From assembly GCA_035495555.1 (NCBI GenBank), contig DATJFQ010000058.1, forward strand, positions 1-59,436: 59,436 nucleotides of DNA, in the 5' to 3' direction. Shown here one piece after another: positions 28,418 to 36,747 of the stretch (positions are counted from its first letter, which is position 1; each line of letters opens with the position of its first letter). Origin of the DNA: DATJFQ01 sp035495555. GTDB lineage: Bacteria > Acidobacteriota > Vicinamibacteria > Vicinamibacterales > 2-12-FULL-66-21. Below the pieces are notes generated by a model that made no database searches, was not told where the DNA came from, and saw nothing but the letters and a program-made list of their open reading frames with translations. Position numbers and translations under genes: made by a program.

Positions 28418-29206
28418 TTACCGTTCGCCGAGCGGGCCGGCGCGACGCAGTTCCTCGATCGTCAACGGTTCGGCGTCCGCCGGGATGTCGGCCGTAAACG
28501 CGCTCGCGTCCAGCGGCGTATCGAGGTCGACCTGGGACACGCGCAGCGTAATGTCCGCCGTCAACTGGCCGCTGGCCTCGACGCGCAGACGAATCGTCGC
28601 GGGCCGCTGCTGGCCGACGTCCGCATAGAAGACACTGAGGGACCCGCGCGTCGCGGCCGCCACGCGCCATGTCCCGGCGGCGCGCTCCAGATAGACGACG
28701 TGGTCCGCGAATTCCACAGCGCCCCACCCATTCGGATACATGCGCCCCGCAGCCGGAGCCTGCTCGATCGACGGACCGCAGCCAGCCACGATCGTCCGCA
28801 TCGCTGCAGCCCCAAGCGGGACTCCGACGAGCGCGTCGACGATCGCCGCGGCAGCCGCATCGTGCAGCACTCGATTCTCGCGCGTCAGCACGAGCGTCCC
28901 GTTTTCATTGGCCGCGGTGAGGACGAAAACGGGCCGGCCAAAAGGAGCGATACCCTCGAGACGCATGCTGGCGGGCGCAGCAAATCCAGCCTCGACCCGC
29001 CCGCGCAACTTCGTGCGTCCCGCGCGGCCCGACATCGCAAGGACGGCCGTCAGGGTACGGATGCGGGCGCACGCCGACGTCGCCTCGCTGTAGGCCGCCG
29101 CGAACTCAGGAAACGGAGCGCCGGCGCCGGAGGGAAGTGCTGGCGGACGGGGCGGCGCGCACGCCGCTATCGAAAGCGCCAGCACGGCGATGGCGGCGCG
29201 CCTCAT
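28418..29206 (-). CDS. Probable LolB-like outer-membrane lipoprotein
   Basis: 262 residues with a lipoprotein signal: MRRAAIAVLALSIAAC, lipobox SIAAC with Cys16. The mature part has a LolB/LolA-type beta-rich pattern (TLTAVLAMSGRAGRTKLRGRVE; ASMRLEGIAPFGRPVFVL; a late RPATIRLRVE). LolB receives lipoproteins from LolA at the outer membrane, and lolB sits beside ispE in proteobacteria, which supports the call; similarity by eye is modest. Its start overlaps the stop of the TPR gene by four bases. Confidence 0.65.
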   Translation of the reverse strand: MRRAAIAVLALSIAACAPPRPPALPSGAGAPFPEFAAAYSEATSACARIRTLTAVLAMSGRAGRTKLRGRVEAGFAAPASMRLEGIAPFGRPVFVLTAANENGTLVLTRENRVLHDAAAAAIVDALVGVPLGAAAMRTIVAGCGPSIEQAPAAGRMYPNGWGAVEFADHVVYLERAAGTWRVAAATRGSLSVFYADVGQQRPATIRLRVEASGQLTADITLRVSQVDLDTPLDASAFTADIPADAEPLTIEELRRAGPLGER

Positions 29207-30621
29207 CGCTGGGCGTCAGAAATTTTCTTCTGAATGCGGGCGCGATCGATCGAATCGCCGTCGCCGGAGAGCGCGCGCTGCCAGGCAGCAACCGCGTCCC
29301 CTTTGCGCCGCTGCGCGAGGCGGAGATCTCCCAGGTGGTCCTGAATGACGGAGTTCTTCGGCTCTTTCTCAGCCGCTGTGGTCAGCGGGCCATCGGCCTG
29401 ATCGAGCTTTCCCTGCCGGAAGTACGCCCAGCCAAGGCTGTCGAGGAACGAGGGATTTTCGGGGTCGACCTTCAGCGCGCGCTGAATCAAGCCAATCGCT
29501 TCCTCAATCGACTGTCCGCGCTCGGCCAGCATGTACCCCAGATAATTCAACGCGTTCGCATTGTTCGGGTTCTTGTCGATGATGCCGCGAAATACCCGTT
29601 CCGCATCGGCTTTGCGGCCCGTCCGATCGAGCGCGCCGCCGTATTGAAAAAGGACGGCGGTATTGTCGGGGGCCAGCCGCGATGCCTCTTCGAAGACGGG
29701 AAGCGCGTCATCGAAGGCGTTGCGCGATTCGAGCGCAACGCCCAGCACGTAGAGCACGCGCACGTCGTTCGGGTTGATCCCCTTCGCCGCCCGGGCCGCC
29801 GATTCAGCGGCATCCATGTCCCCCGTGTTGAGCAGCGCCATCGCGCGGCGCGCGGCGATGTCTCCGTTGGTCGGCATCAACTCCTGCGCCTGCTTCCACG
29901 ATTCGGCGGCATCCTTCCAGCGGCGCTCCTGTTCCTGGATTTCCGCCTGCAGAATCCGCGCGCGCACCTGCGAGGGGTCCTCGCTCAACACGCTGTCGAG
30001 CGTCGCCAGCGCGTCGTCCGATTTGCCGGTGGCCTGCTGCGCCTGCGCGAGGAGGAGCGCCCCTGGAACGAATCCAGGATTCTCGAGGACAATCCGATGC
30101 AGCGGCGCAACTGCATCCACCGGACGATGAGCGCGCATGTACAGGCGGGCGAGCGCGAGATCCACCGACAATTCTTCGGTGCCGTCGCTGCCGCGCGCGA
30201 TCTCGAGCGCCTTGATGGCGCGCGGCGAATACGTCGCGACGTCGTCGCCCGGCCGCGCGGGCTGCCCTTCCTCCACGAGCGCGGCCAGTACCGAGCCGAG
30301 GACGCGGTTGGCTTCGCGATTATTGGGATCGAGCTTCAGGGCGTCTTCCGCTGCGGTGAGTGACTCAGCCGCTTTGTCCTGACGAGCATAGAACGCAGCG
30401 AGCTCCGCGCGGGGTTCAGCATTCCCGGGTGCGAGCGCAATGGCCTGCTTCAACGCGGTCAAGGCGTCGTCCAGCTTGCCGCTGCCTTCGTAGTACCGGC
30501 CGAGGAGAAAGTAGTACTCGGCGTCGGCCGACTTGTCGGCAGGGACCGGCGGCGGAACCTGAACAGGCGTCTGGATCGGCGCCGACAACAACCAGAGAGC
30601 CAGGAGCCCCGGCGAAAGCAT
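29203..30621 (-). CDS. Exported TPR-repeat protein
   Basis: About 472 residues. ATG at 30621 has AGGAG five bases upstream; a GTG at 30627 is less well placed. A short signal sequence (LSPGLLALWLLSAPIQ) is followed by a Pro-rich stretch and about ten tetratricopeptide repeats, for example AEYYFLLGRYYEGSGKLDDA, NREANRVLGSVLAAL, NPNNANALNYLGYMLAERGQ and NPSFLDSLGWAYFRQGKLDQA. Likely a periplasmic or outer-membrane scaffold. It is coupled to the lipoprotein and ispE downstream. Specific partner unknown. Confidence 0.85.
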   Translation of the reverse strand: MLSPGLLALWLLSAPIQTPVQVPPPVPADKSADAEYYFLLGRYYEGSGKLDDALTALKQAIALAPGNAEPRAELAAFYARQDKAAESLTAAEDALKLDPNNREANRVLGSVLAALVEEGQPARPGDDVATYSPRAIKALEIARGSDGTEELSVDLALARLYMRAHRPVDAVAPLHRIVLENPGFVPGALLLAQAQQATGKSDDALATLDSVLSEDPSQVRARILQAEIQEQERRWKDAAESWKQAQELMPTNGDIAARRAMALLNTGDMDAAESAARAAKGINPNDVRVLYVLGVALESRNAFDDALPVFEEASRLAPDNTAVLFQYGGALDRTGRKADAERVFRGIIDKNPNNANALNYLGYMLAERGQSIEEAIGLIQRALKVDPENPSFLDSLGWAYFRQGKLDQADGPLTTAAEKEPKNSVIQDHLGDLRLAQRRKGDAVAAWQRALSGDGDSIDRARIQKKISDAQR

Positions 30622-30699
30622 AAGCACTCCTATAATGACGGTAGGCCCGGCGCCGACGCAAACTGTGGTTCAATTGACAACGGACGAGGTTTTTCAAAC

Positions 30700-30870
30700 A
30701 TGGCCGTCGACCCTGAGCTGCTCGAGATTCTCGCGTGCCCGAACTGCAAGACCAAGGTGGAGCTGGTGAACAACGGCACCGCGCTCAAATGCCCGCAGTG
30801 CCGGCGCGTGTATCAGATCAAGGACGACATCCCGGTGATGCTGATCGACGAAGCGACGATCGAGCCATAG
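30700..30870 (+). CDS. Trm112-family zinc-ribbon protein
   Basis: 56 residues: MAVDPELLEILACPNCKTKVEL ... LKCPQCRRVYQIKDDIPVML. CPNC and CPQC form a four-cysteine zinc ribbon, and the LLEILACP / DDIPVML frame is that of UPF0434/YcaR-type Trm112-like proteins. In proteobacteria this gene is often next to lpxK or kdsB in LPS synthesis; here it precedes a GT9 transferase. A TTGACA at 30674-30679 could be a -35 box but no good -10 follows. Confidence 0.88.
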   Translation: MAVDPELLEILACPNCKTKVELVNNGTALKCPQCRRVYQIKDDIPVMLIDEATIEP

Positions 30871-31946
30871 CGTTCTCACCGCGGGCGATCCTGATTCTGC
30901 GGCTCCGGCTCATCGGGGACGTCGTCTTCACGACCCCGCTCGTGCGCGCGCTGCGGCGCGCGTATCCTGACGCACGCCTCACATATGTCGTCGAAGAAGC
31001 GGCCGCGCCGATCGTCAGGCAGAACCCGCACCTCGACGAGGTGATCGTCGCGCCGTACGCGAAGGGGCTGCAGCGAATCCGCGCGGACCTCGCGATTGCC
31101 CGGCGGCTCCGCCGTCAGCGCTTCGATCTCGCCCTCGATCTGCACGGCGGCCCCCGCAGCGCGTGGCTCGCCCGCCTGAGCGGCGCGCATGAGCGCATCG
31201 GATATCGCATCCAGGGGCGCTCCTGGATGTACACGCGCACCGTCGACCGCCCACGCGATTTGCGACCACGGCACTCCGTGCTGAACCAGTGGGACCTGCT
31301 GTCGGCTATTCCCGGATGGCGGGGCGGCGGCGCCGACCCGGACACAGACGGTATCGAGATTCCCGTCGAGGCTGACGCGGACGCTCGGATGATGACACGA
31401 TTGGCGGCGGCGGGTTATCGCAACGGCGACCGGCTCATCGTCGTGCACGTGAGCGCGGGAAATCCGTTCCGGCGCTGGCCGGAGCCCGCTTTCATCGAGA
31501 CGATCGCGACGCTCGCAGAGCAGGATGACCGGCGCCGCATCGTGCTGAGTTCGGGACCATCGGACCGTTCGGCTGCGGCGCGAATCGCGTCGGCAGCACG
31601 GAGCCGTCTGGGCCACAATGGCTCACGCATTCTGGATCTCGGCGAGTTCGACCTCGCCGAACTGCGCGCGCTCATCGGCCGCAGTCAGTTGTTCATCGGC
31701 GGCGACACCGGCCCGCTCCACATCGCGGCAGCAACGTCGACGCCGGTCGTAGGGATTTATGGACCAACGCTTGCCGCGCGATCGGCGCCATGGCGGAATC
31801 GGCGCACGAAAACGCTTTCGGTCGAGGTCGACGGACTCCCGTGCCGGCCGTGCGATCAGCGGGAATGCGCGCCTGGTGATTTTCGATGCTTGACGACGCT
31901 CTCACCGTCGGCGGTGCTCGAAGCGGCCGAGGCGGCGCTGAGATGA
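30789..31946 (+). CDS. Glycosyltransferase family 9 (heptosyltransferase-like)
   Basis: Likely adds a heptose or related sugar to the LPS core. The domain begins AILILRLRLIGDVVFTTPLVRALRRAYPDA (about position 30885), with LDLHGGPRSAWLARLSGA and the GT9 donor-site signature GDTGPLHIAAATSTPVVGIYGPT. The C-terminus has a four-cysteine patch (PCRPCDQRECAPGDFRC). The start is uncertain: no ATG, GTG or TTG lies between the Trm112 stop and the domain, so the nearest in-frame ATG (30789) overlaps the previous gene by 82 bases. It overlaps the next gene by four bases (ATGA). Confidence 0.9.
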   Translation: MPAVPARVSDQGRHPGDADRRSDDRAIAFSPRAILILRLRLIGDVVFTTPLVRALRRAYPDARLTYVVEEAAAPIVRQNPHLDEVIVAPYAKGLQRIRADLAIARRLRRQRFDLALDLHGGPRSAWLARLSGAHERIGYRIQGRSWMYTRTVDRPRDLRPRHSVLNQWDLLSAIPGWRGGGADPDTDGIEIPVEADADARMMTRLAAAGYRNGDRLIVVHVSAGNPFRRWPEPAFIETIATLAEQDDRRRIVLSSGPSDRSAAARIASAARSRLGHNGSRILDLGEFDLAELRALIGRSQLFIGGDTGPLHIAAATSTPVVGIYGPTLAARSAPWRNRRTKTLSVEVDGLPCRPCDQRECAPGDFRCLTTLSPSAVLEAAEAALR

Positions 31947-33115
31947 CGTCGGCGGCAGCGCCCGCGGATGCGGTGGAGCGCTTCGCCTATCTCTCGTTCC
32001 TCGGCTTCGCCGCCGCGCTGCAGGTCTCCATCGCCGCGGCGGATATTCTGCTCACCCTTTCGGGACTCCTCTGGCTCGCGCTGGTCCTGCGCAACCGCGA
32101 GCGCATCGAGGTGCCGAGGATGTTCTGGCCGCTGGCGGCGTATGCCGCCGCGACTTTTCTGGCGGCCGTCTTCTCGGTCGACCCGCACACGAGCCTGGTC
32201 GATTGCAAGCAGCTCGCGCTCTTTCTCATTGTCCCCATCGCCTTCCGGCTGCTGCGCGGACGGCGAAGCCTCGTCGCTGCCGACGTGATCATCACGGTCG
32301 GCGCCTTGAGCGCGACGGTGGGGATTGTTCAATACCTGATCCTCAACTTCGACAATCTCGGGAAGCGTCCGGAGGGCGCGCTCGGGCACTACATGACGTA
32401 CTCGGGGCTGCTGATGCTCGTCGCCTGTGCCGCAGTGGCCCGGATCATGTTCGCGCGGCAGAACCGCGCGTGGTCGGCGCTCGTGCTGCCTGCGCTCGTG
32501 CTCGCGCTGGTATTCACGTTCACGCGCAGCGCGTGGGTCGGCGCGTCGGTCGGGATCGGCCTGCTGTTCCTCCTGCGTGACTTCCGGCTGGTTGCGCTCC
32601 TCCCGGTGGCGTTCGGCGTTTTTCTCGCCGCGGCGCCTGCGGATCTGACCGCGCGGCTGTATTCCACCTTCAGCCTCACGGATCCGTCGAACGTGGACCG
32701 CGTGGCCATGATGAAATCGGGCATTCGCATCATCAAAGACGATCCGCTCACGGGCGTTGGTCCGGACATGATCATTCAGGTTTACCCGCAGTATCGAGAC
32801 AAAACGGCCGTGAACCAGCGCAATCCGCATCTGCACAACGTGCCGCTCCAGATCGCGGCCGAGCGGGGCCTGCCTGCGCTCGGTGTGTGGATCTGGTTCA
32901 TCGTGACGTTGTGCATCGACTTCTTGCGCCGCAGGCGCGGCGCGAATCCGTCTCTCTCGAACGCGGGACTCGCCGTCATCGTCGCGATGCTGGCCGCCGG
33001 ATTGTTCGAATACAATTTCGGCGACTCGGAATTCCTGATGCTGTTCCTCGTCCTCGTCACGATGCCGTATGCCGCCGACTGGCAGCCGGCCGCGGCCGAC
33101 CATGTCCGCGTCTGA
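31943..33115 (+). CDS. O-antigen ligase/polymerase-type membrane protein (Wzy_C)
   Basis: 390 residues with about ten transmembrane helices. The large periplasmic loop near residue 260-310 contains SGIRIIKDDPLTGVGPDM and the motif RNPHLHNVPLQIAAERGLPALGV, typical of the O-antigen ligase (WaaL) and polymerase family. It joins undecaprenyl-linked glycan to lipid A core, or polymerises it. ATG at 31943 overlaps the previous stop; the 3' end overlaps the kinase gene by 14 bases. Ligase versus polymerase cannot be decided from sequence. Confidence 0.9.
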   Translation: MTSAAAPADAVERFAYLSFLGFAAALQVSIAAADILLTLSGLLWLALVLRNRERIEVPRMFWPLAAYAAATFLAAVFSVDPHTSLVDCKQLALFLIVPIAFRLLRGRRSLVAADVIITVGALSATVGIVQYLILNFDNLGKRPEGALGHYMTYSGLLMLVACAAVARIMFARQNRAWSALVLPALVLALVFTFTRSAWVGASVGIGLLFLLRDFRLVALLPVAFGVFLAAAPADLTARLYSTFSLTDPSNVDRVAMMKSGIRIIKDDPLTGVGPDMIIQVYPQYRDKTAVNQRNPHLHNVPLQIAAERGLPALGVWIWFIVTLCIDFLRRRRGANPSLSNAGLAVIVAMLAAGLFEYNFGDSEFLMLFLVLVTMPYAADWQPAAADHVRV

Positions 33116-34103
33116 TCTCGCGTCGATACTCTCTCGCGCCGGCGGCCGATCCGTACTCGTCGTCGGCGACGTGATGCTCGATCACTTCGTCGTCGGGCGG
33201 GTCGAACGGATTTCGCCGGAAGCGCCCGTTCCAGTGGTCACGTTCGATTCGGAGGAATACCGCCTGGGCGGTGCCGCGAATGTCGCCCACAACCTCTGCG
33301 CGATGGGAGCCCGTGTGCAGATGGTGGGCGTCGTGGGACAGGATGCCGATGGGGCCAGGCTGAAGGCGGCGCTCGAGGAGGCCGGCATGTCGACTCGAAC
33401 GCTCGTCGACGACCCGTCCCGCCGCACGACGCGCAAGCTTCGCGTCGTCACCACGCGCAATCAGCAGGTCGCCCGCGTCGACTACGAGCAGGATTCACCG
33501 ATTGCCGCCGACGTCGAAGATCGCCTCACCGCAGTACTCCACGACGCGATCGATTCCGCTGACGTCGTATTGATCTCGGACTATCACAAGGGCGTTGTCA
33601 CCGCGGTGACGGCGCGGGCCGCGATAGACGCGGCGGCGCAACGCGGCGTCATGTCGCTCGTGGACCCGAAAGTGCCCCACATCGACTACTACCGAGGCGC
33701 CGCCGTCATCACGCCGAATCACCATGAAGCCGAAGCGGTCACGCTGACGCGCATTCGCACCAACGACGATGCACGGGCTGCGGCGCAGCAGTTTCGTGCG
33801 CGGGCGCGATGCGGCAACGTGCTGATCACCCGCGGAGAGCACGGCATGTGGCTGCTGGCGGGCGACGAGGAACACGAGCTGCCGGCAGAAACGCGCGAAG
33901 TCTCGGACGTGACCGGTGCCGGCGATACCGTCATCGCGGCCATGGCGCTGGCGCTCGCGGCCGGCGCATCGCTGGTCGACGCGGCGCGGCTGGCCAACTG
34001 CGCAGCCGGACTCGCCGTCAGCCGGTTCGGCCCTGCGGCCATTTCCGCCGACGATCTGCGAGCGGCTCTCTCGCGGGCTGCATTTTCTGATAGTGGACGG
34101 TGA
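33102..34103 (+). CDS. hldA: D-glycero-beta-D-manno-heptose-7-phosphate kinase (HldA/RfaE1 type)
   Basis: PfkB-family sugar kinase of ADP-heptose synthesis. 333 residues from ATG at 33102. VLVVGDVMLDHFVVGRVERISPEAPVPVV is the RfaE N-domain signature; GGAANVAHNLCAMGA, SDYHKGVVT, ITPNHHEAEAV and the catalytic DVTGAGDT are present. There is no fused nucleotidyltransferase domain, so HldC must be separate. With gmhA at 52570 and the adjacent GT9 gene it supports a heptose-containing LPS core. Confidence 0.92.
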   Translation: MSASDLASILSRAGGRSVLVVGDVMLDHFVVGRVERISPEAPVPVVTFDSEEYRLGGAANVAHNLCAMGARVQMVGVVGQDADGARLKAALEEAGMSTRTLVDDPSRRTTRKLRVVTTRNQQVARVDYEQDSPIAADVEDRLTAVLHDAIDSADVVLISDYHKGVVTAVTARAAIDAAAQRGVMSLVDPKVPHIDYYRGAAVITPNHHEAEAVTLTRIRTNDDARAAAQQFRARARCGNVLITRGEHGMWLLAGDEEHELPAETREVSDVTGAGDTVIAAMALALAAGASLVDAARLANCAAGLAVSRFGPAAISADDLRAALSRAAFSDSGR

Positions 34104-34126
34104 TTATCGTCAACCACAGAACTGCG

Positions 34127-34161
34127 CAACTACCAACTACACAACTTGGCCACTGGCCACT
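34127..34161. repeat. Short heptamer array, end of the envelope gene run
   Basis: CAACTAC twice (34127-34140) and, after seven bases, GGCCACT twice (34148-34161). It fills the 56-base gap between converging genes. Confidence 0.5.
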
Positions 34162-34978
34162 ACTCAGCCGCTTGTGCCAACCATCGCTTCAGCTTCTTCG
34201 TGCGCGTAAGCCGCACTTCGGCGGGCAGGTGGATCGGCCGTTCGCGATATCGCTCGGCGGCCTCCTTTATCGAGAGGCCTTCGATGAACGCTTCCGAAAG
34301 ACGCCGGGCGATCTCGGCATCGTAGCCGTCCTTGTTGCCCCAGTAGTGCGTGAACCATGGCTCGGCGGCGTGGAGCGTCCCCGCGCGCGAAAAGACCAGG
34401 CTCTCAACGAGCTGCTCCGTCGCAAAGTGACGCAGCCCGGCGCAGGCGAATTCGTCGTACAGCGCAAGGGCGTTTTTGACGAGCGCAAGTGCGGACGCGG
34501 GAAGCGCGATTACGCCGGAGTTCCACATCGCGTCCGCAGGCGTGACTTCGATACGGGATGTCAGCGTCCGCAGTGTCGACCAGAGCCGCCGGTTGCCGGC
34601 GCGCCGCGAGCGGCCGAGGATGTATTCCCGCTTGTGCATGAACATCCCGCCGCCGTGAAGCTCACTGATGAACGTGTCGAGCGGGAGGCGGGCAAGAACA
34701 TCGGCATCGAGCAGCACGATCGATCCCGATTGTGGCCAGACGGCACAGAGGAGCTCCAGTTTCTGCCGCATCGAAAACGGCTGCGGCCCTTTCCATTCGT
34801 CCAGCCGGTTCTGGTCCAGATACTCGATATCCACGCGCGTACCGAACCAGACGAAGCACTCCGGCCGATCCGTCGCGACGATGAACTCTCGGGGGTCAGG
34901 CGCATGGGCTTCAAGCGACACGAGCAGCATCAGGCTCTGGCGATACACCGCCGGTGAGCCGCCATAGGCGAGCGTCAC
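34160..34978 (-). CDS. Putative glycosyltransferase (GT-A like)
   Basis: About 272 residues. RYVTLAYGGSPAVYRQSLMLLVSLEAHAP resembles the first Rossmann-like strand and helix of GT-A enzymes; SGSIVLLDADVLARLPLD carries the DxD metal motif; MWNSGVIALPASALALV and EPWFTHYWGNKDGY fit family GT8/capsular sugar-transferase patterns. The frame is open to 35059, but those residues (GVGSWQLGV) come from a heptamer array, so GTG at 34978 is preferred. Sugar and acceptor unknown. Confidence 0.75.
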   Translation of the reverse strand: MTLAYGGSPAVYRQSLMLLVSLEAHAPDPREFIVATDRPECFVWFGTRVDIEYLDQNRLDEWKGPQPFSMRQKLELLCAVWPQSGSIVLLDADVLARLPLDTFISELHGGGMFMHKREYILGRSRRAGNRRLWSTLRTLTSRIEVTPADAMWNSGVIALPASALALVKNALALYDEFACAGLRHFATEQLVESLVFSRAGTLHAAEPWFTHYWGNKDGYDAEIARRLSEAFIEGLSIKEAAERYRERPIHLPAEVRLTRTKKLKRWLAQAAE

Positions 34979-35007
34979 ATACCTGGTGCGCTCCGCGTGA
35001 TAATTCT

Positions 35008-35070
35008 CAACTCCCAATTGCCAACTCCCAACTCCCAACTCCGACATCGAACGGTCCAACTCCCAACCCG
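35008..35070. repeat. Heptamer array between two glycosyltransferase genes
   Basis: CAACTCC, CAATTGC, CAACTCC, CAACTCC, CAACTCC (35008-35042), a 14-base interruption (two heptamer lengths), then CAACTCC, CAACCCG (35057-35070). All units stay in the same seven-base register. Confidence 0.8.
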
Positions 35071-35102
35071 CGAGCGCGGCCTTCGGGCCGGCCAGGCAAC
35101 CG

Positions 35103-36728
35103 TCAAGGGCGGCACTGATTGCTGATCAGCAGCAATCGCGGCGGAGGCTCGCGCGAGAGCATATTGCGAAGTTTCACGTCGAACGTTGGACGCTGTTCGA
35201 TCACGCACGTGCGCGACGCGAGCCGGTTCCGGAGCGCATCGTAGTCGTCCTCGGACAGGACCGCGTAGACACGCCGGTTCGACAGCATGGCATCGACGAA
35301 CGGCTGCTCGTCGAAGTACTGCTCGACGTGGCGCCGAAGGTAATACACCATGCTTGGCAGCGCGACCTGATAGTGTGCGACGACGTCGCCGGGCTGCAGG
35401 CGATCCGCCAGCGTCTCGCTCATCGGTCGCACCGCCTTATACCGTTCGAAGTCCGGCAGCACACGAACGACGAATACCCAGTCGACGGCGATGAGCGCCG
35501 CCGTGAGCAGCGCCGCGGACTTCCACGGCCGGCTCATCAGCGCCAGCATGGTCACCAGCGCGCCGCCCCCAATGCCGATGGCAGCCACCAGGTACGCACC
35601 CCGCAGGGTATACGCGCCGCCCGCGGCTTCGAACACATACAGAACGGTCGCGCCAGCCGCGGCGACGAGAACGCCCGTGATCAGCAGCGTTCGCCGAACG
35701 TGCGTGCACACCCGCGCGTCGTCGCGCATCCGCGCGAGCACAATGCCCCCGAGCGCGGCAACCGCCGGTACGATCGGGAAGATGTACAGGTCCTGCTTGC
35801 CCGCCGACAGCGAGAAGAACCCGACGATGGCAACGATCCAGCACCACAGGAGCGAGTGCAGCCGATCGCGCGTGCGCCACCACAGTGCGGCGGCTGCGAT
35901 CAGCATGACGGACAGCGGAAATGAATCGCTGAAGACGACGGGAATGTAGAAGAAGAGCCCTCGTGATTGGCGGACGCCTTCGCCAGCCGTAAACCGCTCG
36001 ATGTTCTCGGTGAGCAGAAAGGACCTGATCTCCGTCCATCCGTGCTGGTGATACAGCGCGATGTACCACGGCAGCACGATGCCGGCAACGATCAGGACGC
36101 CAGCGGGGATCATCATCTCGCGAATGCGGCGCAGTTCGCGATGCGCGACGAGATACAGCGCGAAGGCGAGACCCGGCAGCACGATCGCGACGGGGCCTTT
36201 CGTGAGTGTCCCGAGGCCGACGCTCGCGTACATGAAAGCGAGATAACGCCGGCGGTGTGCAGGAGACCGTTCGCTCAACGCGAAGAACGTCAACGTCAGC
36301 GCCAGGAACGCGCTGATCCAGATGTCGATGACGATGCGGCGCGCAAACATGACGAGGCGTGGATCCGCGGCGAGGCCTGCGGCAGCCCACAGCCCGGCAC
36401 CCCAGGCGCGCCTCTCCCCCGGTCCATCGATTGACGCGAGCACGAACGCGCACCCGATCACGATGATTGCGCCGATCGCGATCGGGAAGCGCTCGATCGC
36501 GACCGATACGCCGAACATGCGATAGAACGCGCCGACGATCCAGTAGCTCAGGACGGGCTTGTTGAAGCGCGGGAGGTAGTTGAACGACGGGTTGATGACG
36601 TCGTGCGCCTCCAGCATCTCTCGCGGGGTTTCGACGTAGAACGCCTCGTTCGCATCCCAAATCGAGCTGCCGCCGAGATCGACGAAGTAGACGATCGCCC
36701 CCAGCGCGAGCAGCGCCGCGAGGATCAC
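35103..36728 (-). CDS. GT39/ArnT-like membrane glycosyltransferase
   Basis: 541 residues with about twelve transmembrane helices. The first periplasmic loop has SSIWDANEAFYVETPREMLEAHDVINPSFN followed by FNKPVLSYWIVGAFYRMFG, the pattern of dolichyl-phosphate-mannose/ArnT-type transferases that use polyprenyl-phosphate sugars. FLLTENIERFTAGEG and KQDLYIFPIVPAVAALGG are also family-like. A periplasmic C-terminal part follows. It may modify lipid A, glycans or proteins; substrate unknown. It lies 19 bases after purH. Confidence 0.88.
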   Translation of the reverse strand: MILAALLALGAIVYFVDLGGSSIWDANEAFYVETPREMLEAHDVINPSFNYLPRFNKPVLSYWIVGAFYRMFGVSVAIERFPIAIGAIIVIGCAFVLASIDGPGERRAWGAGLWAAAGLAADPRLVMFARRIVIDIWISAFLALTLTFFALSERSPAHRRRYLAFMYASVGLGTLTKGPVAIVLPGLAFALYLVAHRELRRIREMMIPAGVLIVAGIVLPWYIALYHQHGWTEIRSFLLTENIERFTAGEGVRQSRGLFFYIPVVFSDSFPLSVMLIAAAALWWRTRDRLHSLLWCWIVAIVGFFSLSAGKQDLYIFPIVPAVAALGGIVLARMRDDARVCTHVRRTLLITGVLVAAAGATVLYVFEAAGGAYTLRGAYLVAAIGIGGGALVTMLALMSRPWKSAALLTAALIAVDWVFVVRVLPDFERYKAVRPMSETLADRLQPGDVVAHYQVALPSMVYYLRRHVEQYFDEQPFVDAMLSNRRVYAVLSEDDYDALRNRLASRTCVIEQRPTFDVKLRNMLSREPPPRLLLISNQCRP

Positions 36729-36747
36729 GGCTGCGCGACGCCGCGGA

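Noticed and set aside
28410..28727. Longer ispE start at 28727
   Set aside because: It would overlap the lipoprotein gene in another frame; the family starts near residue 1 of the short form.
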